Of a stretch of DNA of 64,000 bases, positions 1 through 10,170 are shown piece after piece; position 1 is the first letter of the stretch; every line of letters begins with the position of its first letter. A program made the translations under genes and the position numbers. The notes beneath the pieces are model-generated. The model ran no database searches and was not told where the DNA came from. It saw only the letters and a list, made by a program, of their open reading frames with translations. Origin of the DNA: Hemileia vastatrix (Eukaryota; Basidiomycota; Pucciniomycetes; Pucciniales; Zaghouaniaceae); assembly GCA_030280995.1 (NCBI GenBank), contig JASXTE010000001.1:32421700-32485699 (forward strand), given 5' to 3'.

Positions 1-2040
1 CAAGGTGCCTTCCCATCCGTAAACCTTCAGCGCCTCTCTGCCATTCTCTCGTCCCTTCCCATCCCACATAACCTCTCCAACCTCATCTCCGACTCTCTCC
101 AAAACAGATGCACCAGCATCTCATTCTCATCTTATGAATCCCCTTGCGTATTCCAACCTAAAGGGCTCCCTCAGGGGTCCCCCCTCTCCCCCATCCTGTA
201 CATCACGTACAACTCCCACCTCCTATCCCTCCCCTCAATGAACGCCAACTGCCTGGCCCTTGGTTACATTGACGACGTCATCCTTCTTGCGGCCAACCGT
301 GATCCAACATGGGTCTCCAACATGCTCTCTACTCTTGGCTCTGAAGCCCTCTCATGGGGTGTTAAACACGCCGCAGTGTTTGACAGAAACAAAACTAAGT
401 TCTTCTTCCTCACCAAAAAGCGCCACTTATTAAAAAACCCTCCTCTTCTTCTTTTTGACCAACACAGCATCGCCCCCTCCCCCACCCTCAAATGGCTGGG
501 CACCATGCTTGACCCCTCCCTCTCCTTCAAAGCCAACAGCACCATCCTATCGGCGACTGGCCTCCAAGCTGCCGCCAACATCCACCAGCTGGCCTCTTCT
601 GGCTGGGGGATACCCATTCATCAATACAAAACCCTGATCACCTCCCTCATTCACTCCCGAACTGACTATGCCGCTATAGTTTGGCACAGCCCCCAAAAAC
701 ATTCCAGAACCACCCGTATGCTTCAAGTCGTTGACAACAGAGCATTGAGACGGGCTCTTGGATGCTTTCGGACTACTCCAGTATGTACTTTGCTACATGA
801 CTCAGCCTCTCTCTCCTCAGTGCAGCGTCTAGACCAGGTGGTATACAAAGCCTGGCTCCGGCTTTTGTCTATCCCCCTCACCAACCCAATGGCCAGACTA
901 GCCAGGGAACTCCTCTCCGTCCCCCCCAAACTACACCGCAATCAACTCCACCTCCTTTCCTCCAACCACCCCTTCCCTATTAATCTTATCAGCAAACTTG
1001 ACACCAAATTCCCATACCCCCTTCCCCCTTGGTCTCCCCCCCTCTTCTCCCACCATATCGCCCACGACAAAGTCTCTGCCATTAGAGAAGTCTCTCATCT
1101 CATTTCTTCCTCTCCCCTATCTGACCACCTCATATACACAGATGGCTCCAAATCATCTTCAGGCACGTTTGCTGCCGCCCTAGATTCTATTCTCCCCCTC
1201 CCCTATGTCGTACACCTTGGAGATCCCAGCCTCTACTCGGTATATGAAGCTGAGTTGATTGCTATCTCCCTGGGTCTCCACCTCTTTCTCACCAATCCCC
1301 TCCTCCCCCATATAAAATCATTGATTATTTTAGTTGATAACCAAGCCTCCATCAGAACCCTCTCTGCCCCCTCCCCATTGACACGCAACGTTGCCACACT
1401 TCAAACCATCACCAGATCAATCTCAGACATAAGATGCCTCAACCCCAAAATCAAACTAATCCTTCAGTGGTGCCCCGGCCACTCAGGCATCCTAGGGAAC
1501 GAGCTGGTTGATAAACTAGCCAACGGATCTCACCCCCTCGCCCTCTCAGCAGCTGAGGCCATACGCTTCTCACCTCCCCCACCTTCAGCCTCCTCAGCTA
1601 AAACCTTTCTCAAAGCCCGCAACAAATCTCATCTCCTCACCCCACCTCCCCCCCACATTCTCCGCAAACTAAGGGGAAGATTCTCCCCACTCATCATGTT
1701 CAACCACCTCTCCCATCTCACCCGTCCTCAAGCCACAGCCTTTGCTCAGTGCCGCTCAGGTCACTGCCCCCTTAACAATTATCTGTACCGCTTTAATGCC
1801 ACACCCTCACCCATCTGCCCTTCATGCGACCTCCACAGCAAGGAGACCCCAGAACACCTACTACTTCTCTGTCCAGCTCACTCGGAACCACGAACTGCGC
1901 TCATCAATGCAGCAAGAAAACATAATGTCCCTCTCAACACCTCTTCTCTCCTCTCACCATCCCCAATCATGGCGGTTGTCGCCAATTTTCTTATTAACAC
2001 CAAGAGATTCATAAATAATTTGCCTCTTACTCCTGTGTAA
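1..2040 (+). CDS. LINE ORF2 fragment: reverse transcriptase - RNase H - zinc-finger-like tail
   Basis: The frame is open from base 1 (679 codons, no N-terminus), so the first ATG at 238 is internal. It would copy element RNA at a nicked target in the nucleus. RT motifs are visible: GLPQGSPLSP near 160-190 and the catalytic YIDD box at about 265-276. An RNase H domain follows with its acidic residues in order: IYTDGS (Asp codon at 1141), YEAEL (about 1246-1260), LVDNQA (about 1333) and GNELVDKLA (about 1495-1525). The C-terminus has a CPSC-x9-H-x4-C cluster (about 1819-1875), typical of LINE ORF2 tails. No stop or frameshift is present in the visible part, so this copy may be young. The upstream endonuclease lies outside the window. 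Confidence 0.92.
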   Translation, partial: QGAFPSVNLQRLSAILSSLPIPHNLSNLISDSLQNRCTSISFSSYESPCVFQPKGLPQGSPLSPILYITYNSHLLSLPSMNANCLALGYIDDVILLAANRDPTWVSNMLSTLGSEALSWGVKHAAVFDRNKTKFFFLTKKRHLLKNPPLLLFDQHSIAPSPTLKWLGTMLDPSLSFKANSTILSATGLQAAANIHQLASSGWGIPIHQYKTLITSLIHSRTDYAAIVWHSPQKHSRTTRMLQVVDNRALRRALGCFRTTPVCTLLHDSASLSSVQRLDQVVYKAWLRLLSIPLTNPMARLARELLSVPPKLHRNQLHLLSSNHPFPINLISKLDTKFPYPLPPWSPPLFSHHIAHDKVSAIREVSHLISSSPLSDHLIYTDGSKSSSGTFAAALDSILPLPYVVHLGDPSLYSVYEAELIAISLGLHLFLTNPLLPHIKSLIILVDNQASIRTLSAPSPLTRNVATLQTITRSISDIRCLNPKIKLILQWCPGHSGILGNELVDKLANGSHPLALSAAEAIRFSPPPPSASSAKTFLKARNKSHLLTPPPPHILRKLRGRFSPLIMFNHLSHLTRPQATAFAQCRSGHCPLNNYLYRFNATPSPICPSCDLHSKETPEHLLLLCPAHSEPRTALINAARKHNVPLNTSSLLSPSPIMAVVANFLINTKRFINNLPLTPV

Positions 2041-2187
2041 CCCTTTCCCCCATTACTTCCTATCATTGCCCTGTTTACCTCTACAACTTGATTTTAACAC
2101 ATGTAGTTACTTCTATGTTTGAGAACTCCCTTCATGCCCCTAGTTGGGTGAGATTGTAAGAATTTTTAAAAAAAAAAAAAAAAAAAA
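1..2187 (+). mobile_element. LINE (non-LTR) retrotransposon, 3' part
   Basis: The element enters from the left edge. It comprises the C-terminal reverse transcriptase and RNase H of ORF2, a short 3' UTR (2041-2167) and a terminal A-run at 2168-2187. A single ORF ending shortly before a poly-A tail, with no LTR, is the hallmark of a LINE. The RNase H domain after the RT fits the I/Tad1-like lineages common in fungi. The coding strand is strikingly C-rich and unlike the AT-rich surroundings. The 5' end and any target-site duplication are outside the window or not visible. Confidence 0.9.
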
Positions 2188-2332
2188 CACCCGCCCCATC
2201 GACAAGACGCAGACACCACCCATGTACTTCAACTATCTACAATTGTTACAAAATATAATATTTTAATAGGAAATAAGGTAGGAAGGAAATCGGATTGAAA
2301 TATTATTTAACTCCCAGACTGGCACACCCTTT
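2188..2332. other. junction between LINE poly-A and copia 3' end
   Basis: There is no gene here. Directly after the LINE A-run comes 145 bp that would be the 3' end of the minus-strand copia element. Read on the minus strand, an A/G-rich tract (about 2327-2333) precedes a sequence beginning TGTGCC, the place expected for a polypurine tract and the start of a 3' LTR. No matching copy of this sequence was found on the other side of the copia element, so the LTR reading is unproven. Confidence 0.4.
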
Positions 2333-3781
2333 TTAATGTAGTTGTTTGTTTAGTTGTTTCGTCATAATATCTGCGAGTTGCTCTGAAGTTGGTATCCAAG
2401 TTATTGTTGCCTTTCTTTTGTGTAGTTGTTTGTTAATGAAGAAAAATTCCCTGTCACTGTGTCTTGTCCTCTTATTGGAGCTCTCGTCATTTGAAACCTT
2501 GATAGATGCTTGATTGTCACATTTGAGTTGAATAGGGCCTGTAAAGTCAACTAGGTCGTTTAAGAGATTTTGAATCCATAAGCCCATCCTCGTTGCACTT
2601 CCTAGAGCCATGTATTCCGCATGGCATGTGGATGTTGCTACAGAAGGCATTCGTTTAGATGACCAAAATATGATAGATTTTTGCATATTTATTATCATAC
2701 CCCCTGTTGATCTGGAGTATTCCCCGCCCCAGTTTGCATCTGAGAAAACCTCTAGGATTATATTGTCAAAGTGTTTTTCTGGGTAGAGGTTGAGTTTTTT
2801 GTCTGCCGTATGTTGTAAATAGCCGAGTAGATGTCGTAGTGCTCTCCAGTGTTCTTCTGTTGGTGATTTTGAATGTCTTGCTAGTTGATTTACCGTGAAG
2901 CTGAGGTCAGGTCTTTTTGCTGTTGTAATGTAAGTGAGAGAGCCTATAATTGATAAGTAGGTCTTGGGATTGATTGGTGTATGATTTTGCTTTGCTGAGG
3001 AAAGGTCAATGTTAGTCGGTAATGGTTGGTGATGGGGTAATTGAGTTGGGTGATGTGTAGATAGAATTTTGTTTATTAAATCTAGTTGGTTGAGTTGGAA
3101 TCCATGAATTTTTCGTTCAATCTTTATGCCCACAATAGCATCGAGTTTGTCTTGCCATTTGATAGTAAGTGTTTGGCTGAGGTCTTTCTCAAGTTGTCTT
3201 AGCACGTCATCGCTGTTGCCTGTTACAATACCGTCATCTACATGAACCCAAAGCATTGCTTTGGTGACATTGTTTCTTAGAAAATAAACACTGTTATCAT
3301 AGGATGACATTTCATGGCCTATGTTTTTTAGTTGTTGACCAAAATGTTGCCACCAACACCTTGCCGCTTGACATGTGCCATACAAAGCTTTAAGAAGTTT
3401 AAAAACTTTACCATCTTTAATTTCAAAACCAGGAGGATCCTTTACCCAAACATCTTCATCTATTGGGCTATGAAGATATGCCGCTGTGACATCAAAAGCA
3501 TGTACAGGCCACTCATACATTGCCGCAATTGTAAGGATTATTCTTTGGGCTGTAAACGATGCTGTGGGAGCAAAAGTAGATGAGTAGTCAATACCTTTTA
3601 CCTGTTTAAAGCCTTTTGCTATGTATTGTGCTTTTAATTTTGTGTTGCCTGTTGTAGTGTCTTTCTTTTCTGAGAAAACCCATCTGGCATCAAGTATCCT
3701 GGCTCCAATAGGCGGTGTATCTCTTTTCCAAACTTTCATATTTGTTAGGTTTTCTATTTCTTTTTGCACGCAGACTTCCAT
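2333..3781 (-). pseudogene. copia Pol, second part: reverse transcriptase and RNase H
   Basis: This has the typical copia (RVT_2) reverse transcriptase: the ARWVFSEK opening, FAPTASF, the DVTAAYLHSP block, and a catalytic motif read as WVHVDDG near 3230. A copia RNase H follows with SDANWGG, the HAEYMAL block and CDNQASI. It ends with the family signature LADIMTKQL before a normal stop. The listed start overlaps the end of the protease-integrase frame by 28 bases and is not a true initiator. The product would be made only by frameshifting or if the break at about 3770 is a sequencing or mutational single-base loss. Confidence 0.85.
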
Positions 3782-5532
3782 TCTTCTTTTCTCATCAATT
3801 TGATTGCTTCGGCGTATGATTTCGGGACTTGAGTGATAAAGTATTCACAGTTTTTTTGAATATCGTCAACTAACTTTTCCTGTTCCAACATTGTTTCCTC
3901 CAGTTCAAAATTACCAAGTGTCAGTTTATCATTATTTTTAGATTCAGCAAAATTTGTAAAGAAACCTATGGACATCTTATTTTCGGTGTCCTTTGACCCT
4001 TCTCCAAAAGTTGCCCATGCTGATACTATTGTTTTCTTTTCTGTTGGATCCCAAAAGATCCATCCCTTCATTCCCATAGGGAAACCAATGACTATGCACT
4101 TTTTGGCTCTAATATCTAACTTTTTTTGTTTTTCTTCTGGAATGTGTACATATGCAGTGTCGCCAAATTTTCTTATGATATCTAATTGTGGTTTTATCTT
4201 AAAAAGTGCTTCGTATGGTGTGCATTTGTTGGAAATAGTGTTTGGTATTCTGTTTAAAAGGTAAGATGCCCATCTAAATGCAAAGCTCCAGAACGACTTA
4301 CCTAGTTGGCTGTCAAATAATATCTTTCTTCCCATTTCTGTTAAAGTACGGTTGTATCTTTCTATGTTGCCATTTTGCTTATGAAAGTAAGGTAAAGATT
4401 TTTCGTGTACTATACCTTTGTTGAGTGTAAATATGTCCATTGCTCTATTGTTAAATTCCCCACCATTGTCAGATCTTATGATTTTTACTTTTAACCCTGT
4501 TTGAGTTTCTAGTCTTGTAATGATTTCAGTAATTGTTTTTGTTGAGTCTGACTTTTTTTTTATTATATGGCATTCACTGTATGTTGTAGCTAAATCTCTA
4601 AATGTTAGTGCATATAAACCCCCATCAATTGATTCCTCCTCAATAGGGCCTATTAAATCAGTAGTCACAATCTCCAGTCGATCCAGTTCCCTACCTGTTG
4701 ATTCCAGGAAGCGTTGCCTTCTAATTTTGCACATTTGGCAGGAGTCGCATATGATGTTACCATTTGGAAGTTGATCAGGAAGACCCTTTACCATTTTTTC
4801 TTTGCACATTTTTCTAATCTGTCTTAAACTTGCATGTCCTAGAAGGCAGTGCCAGGTATATAAAGTTTCTTCATTTTTACTTCTTTTCCTAGCTTCAGGG
4901 TGCTTAGATGGTATCTCAAGGTTAAAAACTTTTGGTTTTAAATTGTCTATGACTTTCATTTCATTGCATAGAATAACGTTTGGAGATAAAGATGTAGATA
5001 CAACATGATTCCCACAGCTAAAACCCTTCATCATAGGTTGGTTAAGCGTCCATTTCCTGTTGATAAACATTGCTGACAAGATCGGAATTCCTTTGTAACT
5101 GATTAGAAAGTCATTGAAATTTACGCATGAGAAAGTAGCACCACTTTTTAATAGGGATGCTGGTGATATCAGCGTACTTCTAGCATCTTCACAGTAATAG
5201 ATTGGCTTAATACTGATAAGCTCCCCATTGAGTCCATGGAAGCAAATCGTCCCTTTGCCTGTGATTTGTGGGGAGGAACCGTTAGTCGCTACTTTTAAAG
5301 CAATGGTAGTAACAAGAGGTGTAAAGTCTACCAACTCATTCATATTCCCTGACAGATGATGAGTCGCACCTGTATCGAAGATTGGATTGGGAGAGTAAGG
5401 TTCTTTTTCAGAAAGCTGCATTCTCAAGAAAGCTGCCGCCGAGGCTTCTGGCGAGTCATCTGTTAGTTCAACTATTTGTTGTGAAATGGCTTTTTCATTA
5501 TGTTGTGTTACTTGATTATTACGATTTGTTTG
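3754..5532 (-). pseudogene. copia Pol, first part: protease and integrase
   Basis: The frame is open from directly after the gag TGA down to a stop at 3754-3756. The protease active site FDTGATHHL is at about 5370, preceded by a linker rich in Asp, Glu and Ala. The integrase zinc-binding domain shows HCLLGH and CDSCQMC (about 4720-4850). The catalytic core has the TTDLIGP, RSDNGGEF and NGNIERYNR blocks that carry its D, D and E. It cleaves Gag-Pol and inserts the cDNA. The frame ends in the spacer before RT, where the next part lies in the -1 frame; the break falls at an A5 tract (about 3761-3767). It is listed as a pseudogene because of that break and the upstream TGA, although either could be recoded. 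Confidence 0.8.
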
Positions 5533-6756
5533 TCATTGAGGGTAAATTGGTTGGTATGAATCCATCTTTTGTGGTATAGGTTTTTGTTGATTTGAATTGC
5601 TTATGGGGTTGGTACGTATGGGAATGGAGTTATTGGGTATGATTGTTGGTTGAATAATCGATGGCGGAACAACCATTGGATAATGAGCGTTGTAACCTGG
5701 CTGTCTGTTGGTGATGAAGGGCAGAGGGTTGAATTTTTGATTCATGGGTTTTTTCGGGCAGTTAGCTTGTAAGTGATGCGGTGAGTTACATATGAAACAA
5801 TTCCCATGAGATCTTTGTGCGGCATTTGATTGATATGTATTTGATAAGTCAGGTATGGAACTGGATTCCGTGGAGTTTATTGTAATTGTTTCATTGGTTT
5901 CTGTGTTGATTAATGAAGAAGAATTGGCTGTTGTTGTTGGATTAGATTTGTTGAGTTTTTCATTGTGTTTCATTCTTTCCCACGTGGTGCATATGATTCT
6001 GTTGAGGATGGCTACTGTAATTGTTTTATTGTCCGTTTTGCAAATGGTTTCTGTTTCTTTCAATACCTCTGAGCTAAAACGGGGATCGTCACGAAGCATT
6101 CTTTGGCATAAGCAACCAATGATATATTTTTCTGTGAGCCCTTGAGCCCATAGTCTGGCACAAGCATCCCGAAATCGATTCATTAGTTCTATAGGGCTTT
6201 CAAAATCTCGTGATCGTAGATTGAGAAGATCTTCGATAGCATTGAGTTGTGCAGCTCGGGAAACAGTATTGAAAACAGTTTTGATGTGTTTAAAGGCGGT
6301 GGTACTTGGAGCCACATCGATGATTTGAGATCTCAGTTCAGGCCCTACTGAGTTGACCAATATCGCACGACCTATGCGTTCTTTGATTGATGTTTTAGAT
6401 GCCCCTCGTCTTTCAAGGAAATTAGGTTCACCTGTGAAATCGCAAATGATTCTCTTTATTTCACGTAGCCAATCTTGATAGTTTGACCCATTGTCTTTAA
6501 GGATGTGTGGCCAGTCCTTTAGAAGCATTCTAGCCTTGACGATGCTATCTCTAATGTATGAGTCTTCTTGTAGTCGCAGTAAAACTCTCGGGTTTGGTGC
6601 TTCTTCAACATCGGAGGTAACATCTTCTTCAACATTCAGTGTTTCTGATTCTTGTGGGTTAGTTTCCTGTTGTGTCTGTTGATGTCGTTGAGGAATTGGA
6701 GCCGTTGGACGTGATGTCGGAGTTTCGAATTCTTGAGGGGTTGGTTGTTGAGGCAT
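5533..6756 (-). CDS. copia Gag (nucleocapsid/capsid protein)
   Basis: This is a 407-codon ORF with an ATG at 6754-6756. The product would form the virus-like particle that packages the element RNA. The N-terminal 60 residues are Pro/Gln/Glu-rich. A gag domain follows in the middle (about residues 70-250, alpha-helical, with the LLNLRSRDFESP segment). A CX2CX4HX4C zinc knuckle (CFICNSPHHLQANC) sits at about residues 325-340, and the tail is rich in Asn, Pro and Gln. It ends at a TGA in the context CAA TGA CAA. The protease frame follows in the same reading frame without another stop, so Gag and Pol are separated only by this codon. Confidence 0.85.
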   Translation of the reverse strand: MPQQPTPQEFETPTSRPTAPIPQRHQQTQQETNPQESETLNVEEDVTSDVEEAPNPRVLLRLQEDSYIRDSIVKARMLLKDWPHILKDNGSNYQDWLREIKRIICDFTGEPNFLERRGASKTSIKERIGRAILVNSVGPELRSQIIDVAPSTTAFKHIKTVFNTVSRAAQLNAIEDLLNLRSRDFESPIELMNRFRDACARLWAQGLTEKYIIGCLCQRMLRDDPRFSSEVLKETETICKTDNKTITVAILNRIICTTWERMKHNEKLNKSNPTTTANSSSLINTETNETITINSTESSSIPDLSNTYQSNAAQRSHGNCFICNSPHHLQANCPKKPMNQKFNPLPFITNRQPGYNAHYPMVVPPSIIQPTIIPNNSIPIRTNPISNSNQQKPIPQKMDSYQPIYPQ

Positions 6757-7897
6757 TTTTAATAATATGAGAAGTTAATGAAGATTTAAAATTGGAAAGA
6801 AATAAAGAGAGAAGAAAAAAAAATATTTATTATTAAAGTTTCTTTTTTTTTTTTAAAAAATATTAATTAATTTAAAGGTAAAGCTAAAAAAAGAAGAAAA
6901 AAAGGAAACAATAAGGTAGATAAAAGGAGAAAGAAGAGAAAAAATATTTTAATTTATTTAATTTATTATTTTTTTAATTTTTTGCTTTCGGAGTGATAGG
7001 GCCACTATCACACTTTGATGCTTGGCGAGAGCACCAACCTAATCGCTTATATTTTGTTTTGTTGATAATGTTTAAGAAAGAGAAAAAAAAGGAGAAAAAA
7101 TAGAAAAGAAATAAAGAAGAAAGAAAGAAAGAAGGAAAAAAAATTTAGGAAGAGAAAAAAAAAAAATTAAATTGTAAGGTTGACTAGACCACTACATTCA
7201 ATTGAGATCCAGAGAGTTGACGGAGTTGTTGGGATTGGTAGAAAAAAAACGATGATATTGGTTGATGAGGCCATAGTATAAATCAAAAGATAGATGAGGG
7301 GAGAAAGATAGAGAAATGAAAAAAAAATATTATGCGCAAGTGCCCATAACCTATTGGCCCAGCAGTGTTGGACTTAGATTAAAAAGGGATTATTTTATTA
7401 CTGTGACATCTACATCTATATATATATTATGCTGCGGCGTAGTCGAGACCTAACAAATGTGAGGTGTAAATGACACAGTGCCGGAATATGCATCAAAAAG
7501 TAATAGTTAAGTATGCATGAAGTGGGGTGTTACCAACACAGTGGTAGATGCCATAATAATAATAATCACTTTCTCCTCTAATAAGTTATGGTCCCTTAAA
7601 CGCTACCCAACTACAACAACATATCCAGTTTCTGTTGGATCACATCTTGTTTAACTTAACAAACTAACACTACCATGAAAATATCATCTAGTTTCTTCTG
7701 GTCAGATCACCTGTTCAATAAAATATCCTGTTTCATTCTTGAATCACCTTTTTCTCTGACAATTTTTTTTTTTTTAATACTATATGTTTAAATACAAATC
7801 TAATAGGATGAATGGGTGTTTCTTTTTTCTTAAAAGACTCTTTTTTTTTTTTTTTTGGTTTGATGGAGATGTCCAGGTTATCCATTAGCTTATATAA

Positions 7898-7934
<37 letters not shown>

Positions 7935-8440
7935 GAATAAAAAAAAAAAAGAAAAAAAAAAAAAAAAGAAAACAAATTTTTAGTATAAAAATGACACCCT
8001 CAAACCCAAGCAAACCTTCCACTTCAACTCCATAACCAACCCAACCACTAGAAACTCATCAACTCCCACCTCACATGTCTCATACAAAAAAAATAAGTAA
8101 ATAAATAAACAACAAACCACATCATCTCCTAGAACTGAAGATTCTACCCCTGAAATAGACAACCAACATGTGCATGAAGAACACAAAGAAACAAAACACT
8201 TGCTCTGACTTGCAAAACATCAAAACTGAACTCAGAAATATCAGCCTCCAATTTTGATAAAAAAAAAAAAAAAAAAAAAAAACAGATGTAATTAACTTCC
8301 AATCATGGCTTCCAAGAAATTAAATTCCGACTCCTCAAATATATTAACAACAACAAAAAATAATAATCATAATTTTTTTTGTTTGTTTGCTTCAAACTTT
8401 CTAGAGGCTCTAATTGAGTAAAAAAAATGGCAGTACTATA
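6757..8440. other. copia leader and low-complexity AT-rich DNA
   Basis: No gene is supported. The stretch 6757-7036 is the copia 5' leader and contains a perfect hairpin at 6993-7011 (7-bp stem GTGATAG/CTATCAC). Between about 7060 and 7538 lies sequence whose ends read TGTTG and CAACA on the minus strand, a possible 5' LTR, but no partner copy was found. The stretch 7760-7975 is dominated by long T and A runs, and a further A-run is at 8261-8282. ORFs here are homopolymer artefacts. Confidence 0.5.
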
Positions 8441-8469
8441 CTTCTAAACTCTGTCAGTCTTGACCTTTT

Positions 8470-9091
8470 CAAACAGCTACTAGAGAAATGACTGACCACT
8501 CTTTCTTTTTCTTATCTACAAAATCTATTTGGAGCCACATCAAAAGCATCTCAACTAAACCTTATAGAAAAAATTTATCAACTTCACCTTAGCAATGTTC
8601 AAGATCCTATTCTCCTTCACTCCAACCTCTGCATCCTAATTGATGATCTAAAAGATTAAGGGTATTGCTTTAAAGAAGGTGAATTTTTCTCTATTATGCT
8701 GCATCACACTGTTGACCATAGATCCAACATCAAAAGCAAAGCTTTACAAGAGGCCAACTTAAATATGCAAGAAAATGGTGTTGCTCCCAACAGCACCAAT
8801 ATGAACAAAATTATAGTAACAACATATGAATGATGCAAACTATATGGATCCAAACCACTAAACTACACAATGCTTCCAACTTCCAATGTCCTAAAAACAA
8901 CTCAAACAAATGACCCAACTATTATTAATCACAAAGCAAACACACATGGACCAGTGCTATGTGGAAACTATGATTCCTCAAGACATCTACACAAAAACTG
9001 CCACCATCCACTGACTTGTTGGACATCAACCAAGTCAAAACTTACAATTACCTATAACTCATGCTACTCATTGTGGTCAAAAACTGTATGA
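8470..9091 (+). pseudogene. decayed copia-type gag with zinc knuckle
   Basis: One reading frame from about 8520 to 9091 reads as a UBN2/copia-like gag. It contains IEKIYQLHLSNVQDP, LIDDLKD, KEGEFFSIMLHHTVDHRS, a helical stretch, then a degenerate zinc knuckle CGNYDSSRHLHKNC whose second cysteine is a tyrosine. The frame has in-frame stops at 8657-8659 (TAA) and 8831-8833 (TGA), with further stops upstream of 8520, so it is a relic. Nothing like a protease or polymerase follows. It is unrelated in sequence to the copia Gag at 5533-6756. The family assignment rests on pattern resemblance only. Confidence 0.45.
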
Positions 9092-10139
9092 CACCAGGAT
9101 ATCCTACAACTAACTTCCAAATGTCCTTTCAAAGTAGACCTCTTATATCAAACTTAAATTGTCTTATCCCTTCCTCCATTACCTGGAATATCTCAACCTG
9201 CTCTTAAGATGGATTCATACAGACCCACCTACCCATCTAGAACAAATTGTTAACAAAGGAGTAATTAATGTCCTAAACCACACACCACACAATATTTGGG
9301 GGAGAGAGGGGGGGGATAACTTGAAGTCAGATGAAAGTAAGACTGAACTCATACTGGGCTTTACTTTGAACTCATCTTGAGCTCTTTACCAAGGATGGAT
9401 AATTTTTTTTTGCTAAAAGGATTGTGAGATTTTAATGCAAAATTAATATAAAGATGGTAAGGAGAACTTAATAATCTGATTATATCAAAGTATTTTATTT
9501 TTATTTTTATAAAACCTAATTCAATGTTAGTTTTGAATTGAACATGATCAAGAAAAGGGTTATAAATTTATCTTCTTCATTTCAAACCTCTCATTTTAAA
9601 CCTGCTTAATTATTTCATTCATTTTTTTATTTATTTTTATTTATTTTTTATTTTTGGAAAACAAATAAAAGACAATCAGTGACTCTTTTTGTCAGTGTGT
9701 GCTAGTATCTAAGTATGATTTAATAGTAAAGTTTAATGGTCCAACTACTTATTGATAAATGATTTAGTGATTAAACCTCAGGGGAAGACTAGCAAAATAG
9801 TTATTCTCAATATAAACTCACAATACTTGGATTCTTTTGCATGCTAGTGGTGGAAAATAGATCAATAAAATATAGTTATAGCTTATATAAAGATAATATC
9901 AATTTATAAATGCTTTATAATATGTTTATATATGATAATAATTGTTTTATAATCACTACGCAATATAGGGGGTGGACTTGCTAGCAAGTCCACAACCTGA
10001 ACTCAGACAGAACTCAGATGGGACTCAGACTGAACTCATACTGAAACCATACTGAACTCTACTTGAACACCCACCTAAAACTGTTCTGTTGAGTGGTTTT
10101 CATCCATGATTGTATGGTTCCGTTGTCAATAGCTTAATA
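9092..10139. other. intergenic AT-rich DNA with a palindrome
   Basis: No gene is seen. The notable items are a perfect 22-bp palindrome at 9972-9993 (core GGACTTGCTAGCAAGTCC), followed at 9997-10070 by several short repeats of the type GAACTCAGACTGA. A related ACTGAACTCATACTG string lies at 9341-9355. The 5-bp string TAATA at 10135-10139 is the left target-site duplication of the next element. Confidence 0.5.
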
Positions 10140-10170
10140 GGGGGTGTCAGTTCTGGCAAATCCGCACTTA
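10140..10170 (+). repeat. left terminal inverted repeat
   Basis: These 31 bp match the reverse complement of 13820-13850 without a mismatch. Just inside, partial repeats of the tip occur at about 10238 (GGGTGTCAGTTATGACC) and 10457 (GGGTGTCAGTTCTGACC), each followed by AATCAGCACTTTTTT, so the end is built from staggered copies. Confidence 0.95.

Larger units (their letters stand above)
2322..7036 (-). mobile_element. Ty1/copia LTR retrotransposon (coding part plus leader)
   Basis: On the minus strand the order is gag, protease, integrase, reverse transcriptase, RNase H; integrase before RT is diagnostic of copia. The gag stop (TGA, 5533-5535) and one frame break near 3770 interrupt the otherwise complete coding region. 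The boundaries are approximate. A possible tRNA primer-binding sequence beginning TGGTGCTC lies at 7036 and below on the minus strand, about 280 nt upstream of the gag ATG. A pair of matching LTRs could not be recognised by eye. Confidence 0.85.

Noticed and set aside
7060..7538. Candidate 5' LTR of the copia element (TGTTG ... CAACA)
   Set aside because: The corresponding 3' end near 2327 starts TGTGCC and shows no similarity, so the pair is unconfirmed.
7733..7975. ORF rich in Phe and Lys on the minus strand
   Set aside because: It is a translation of long homopolymer A/T runs.
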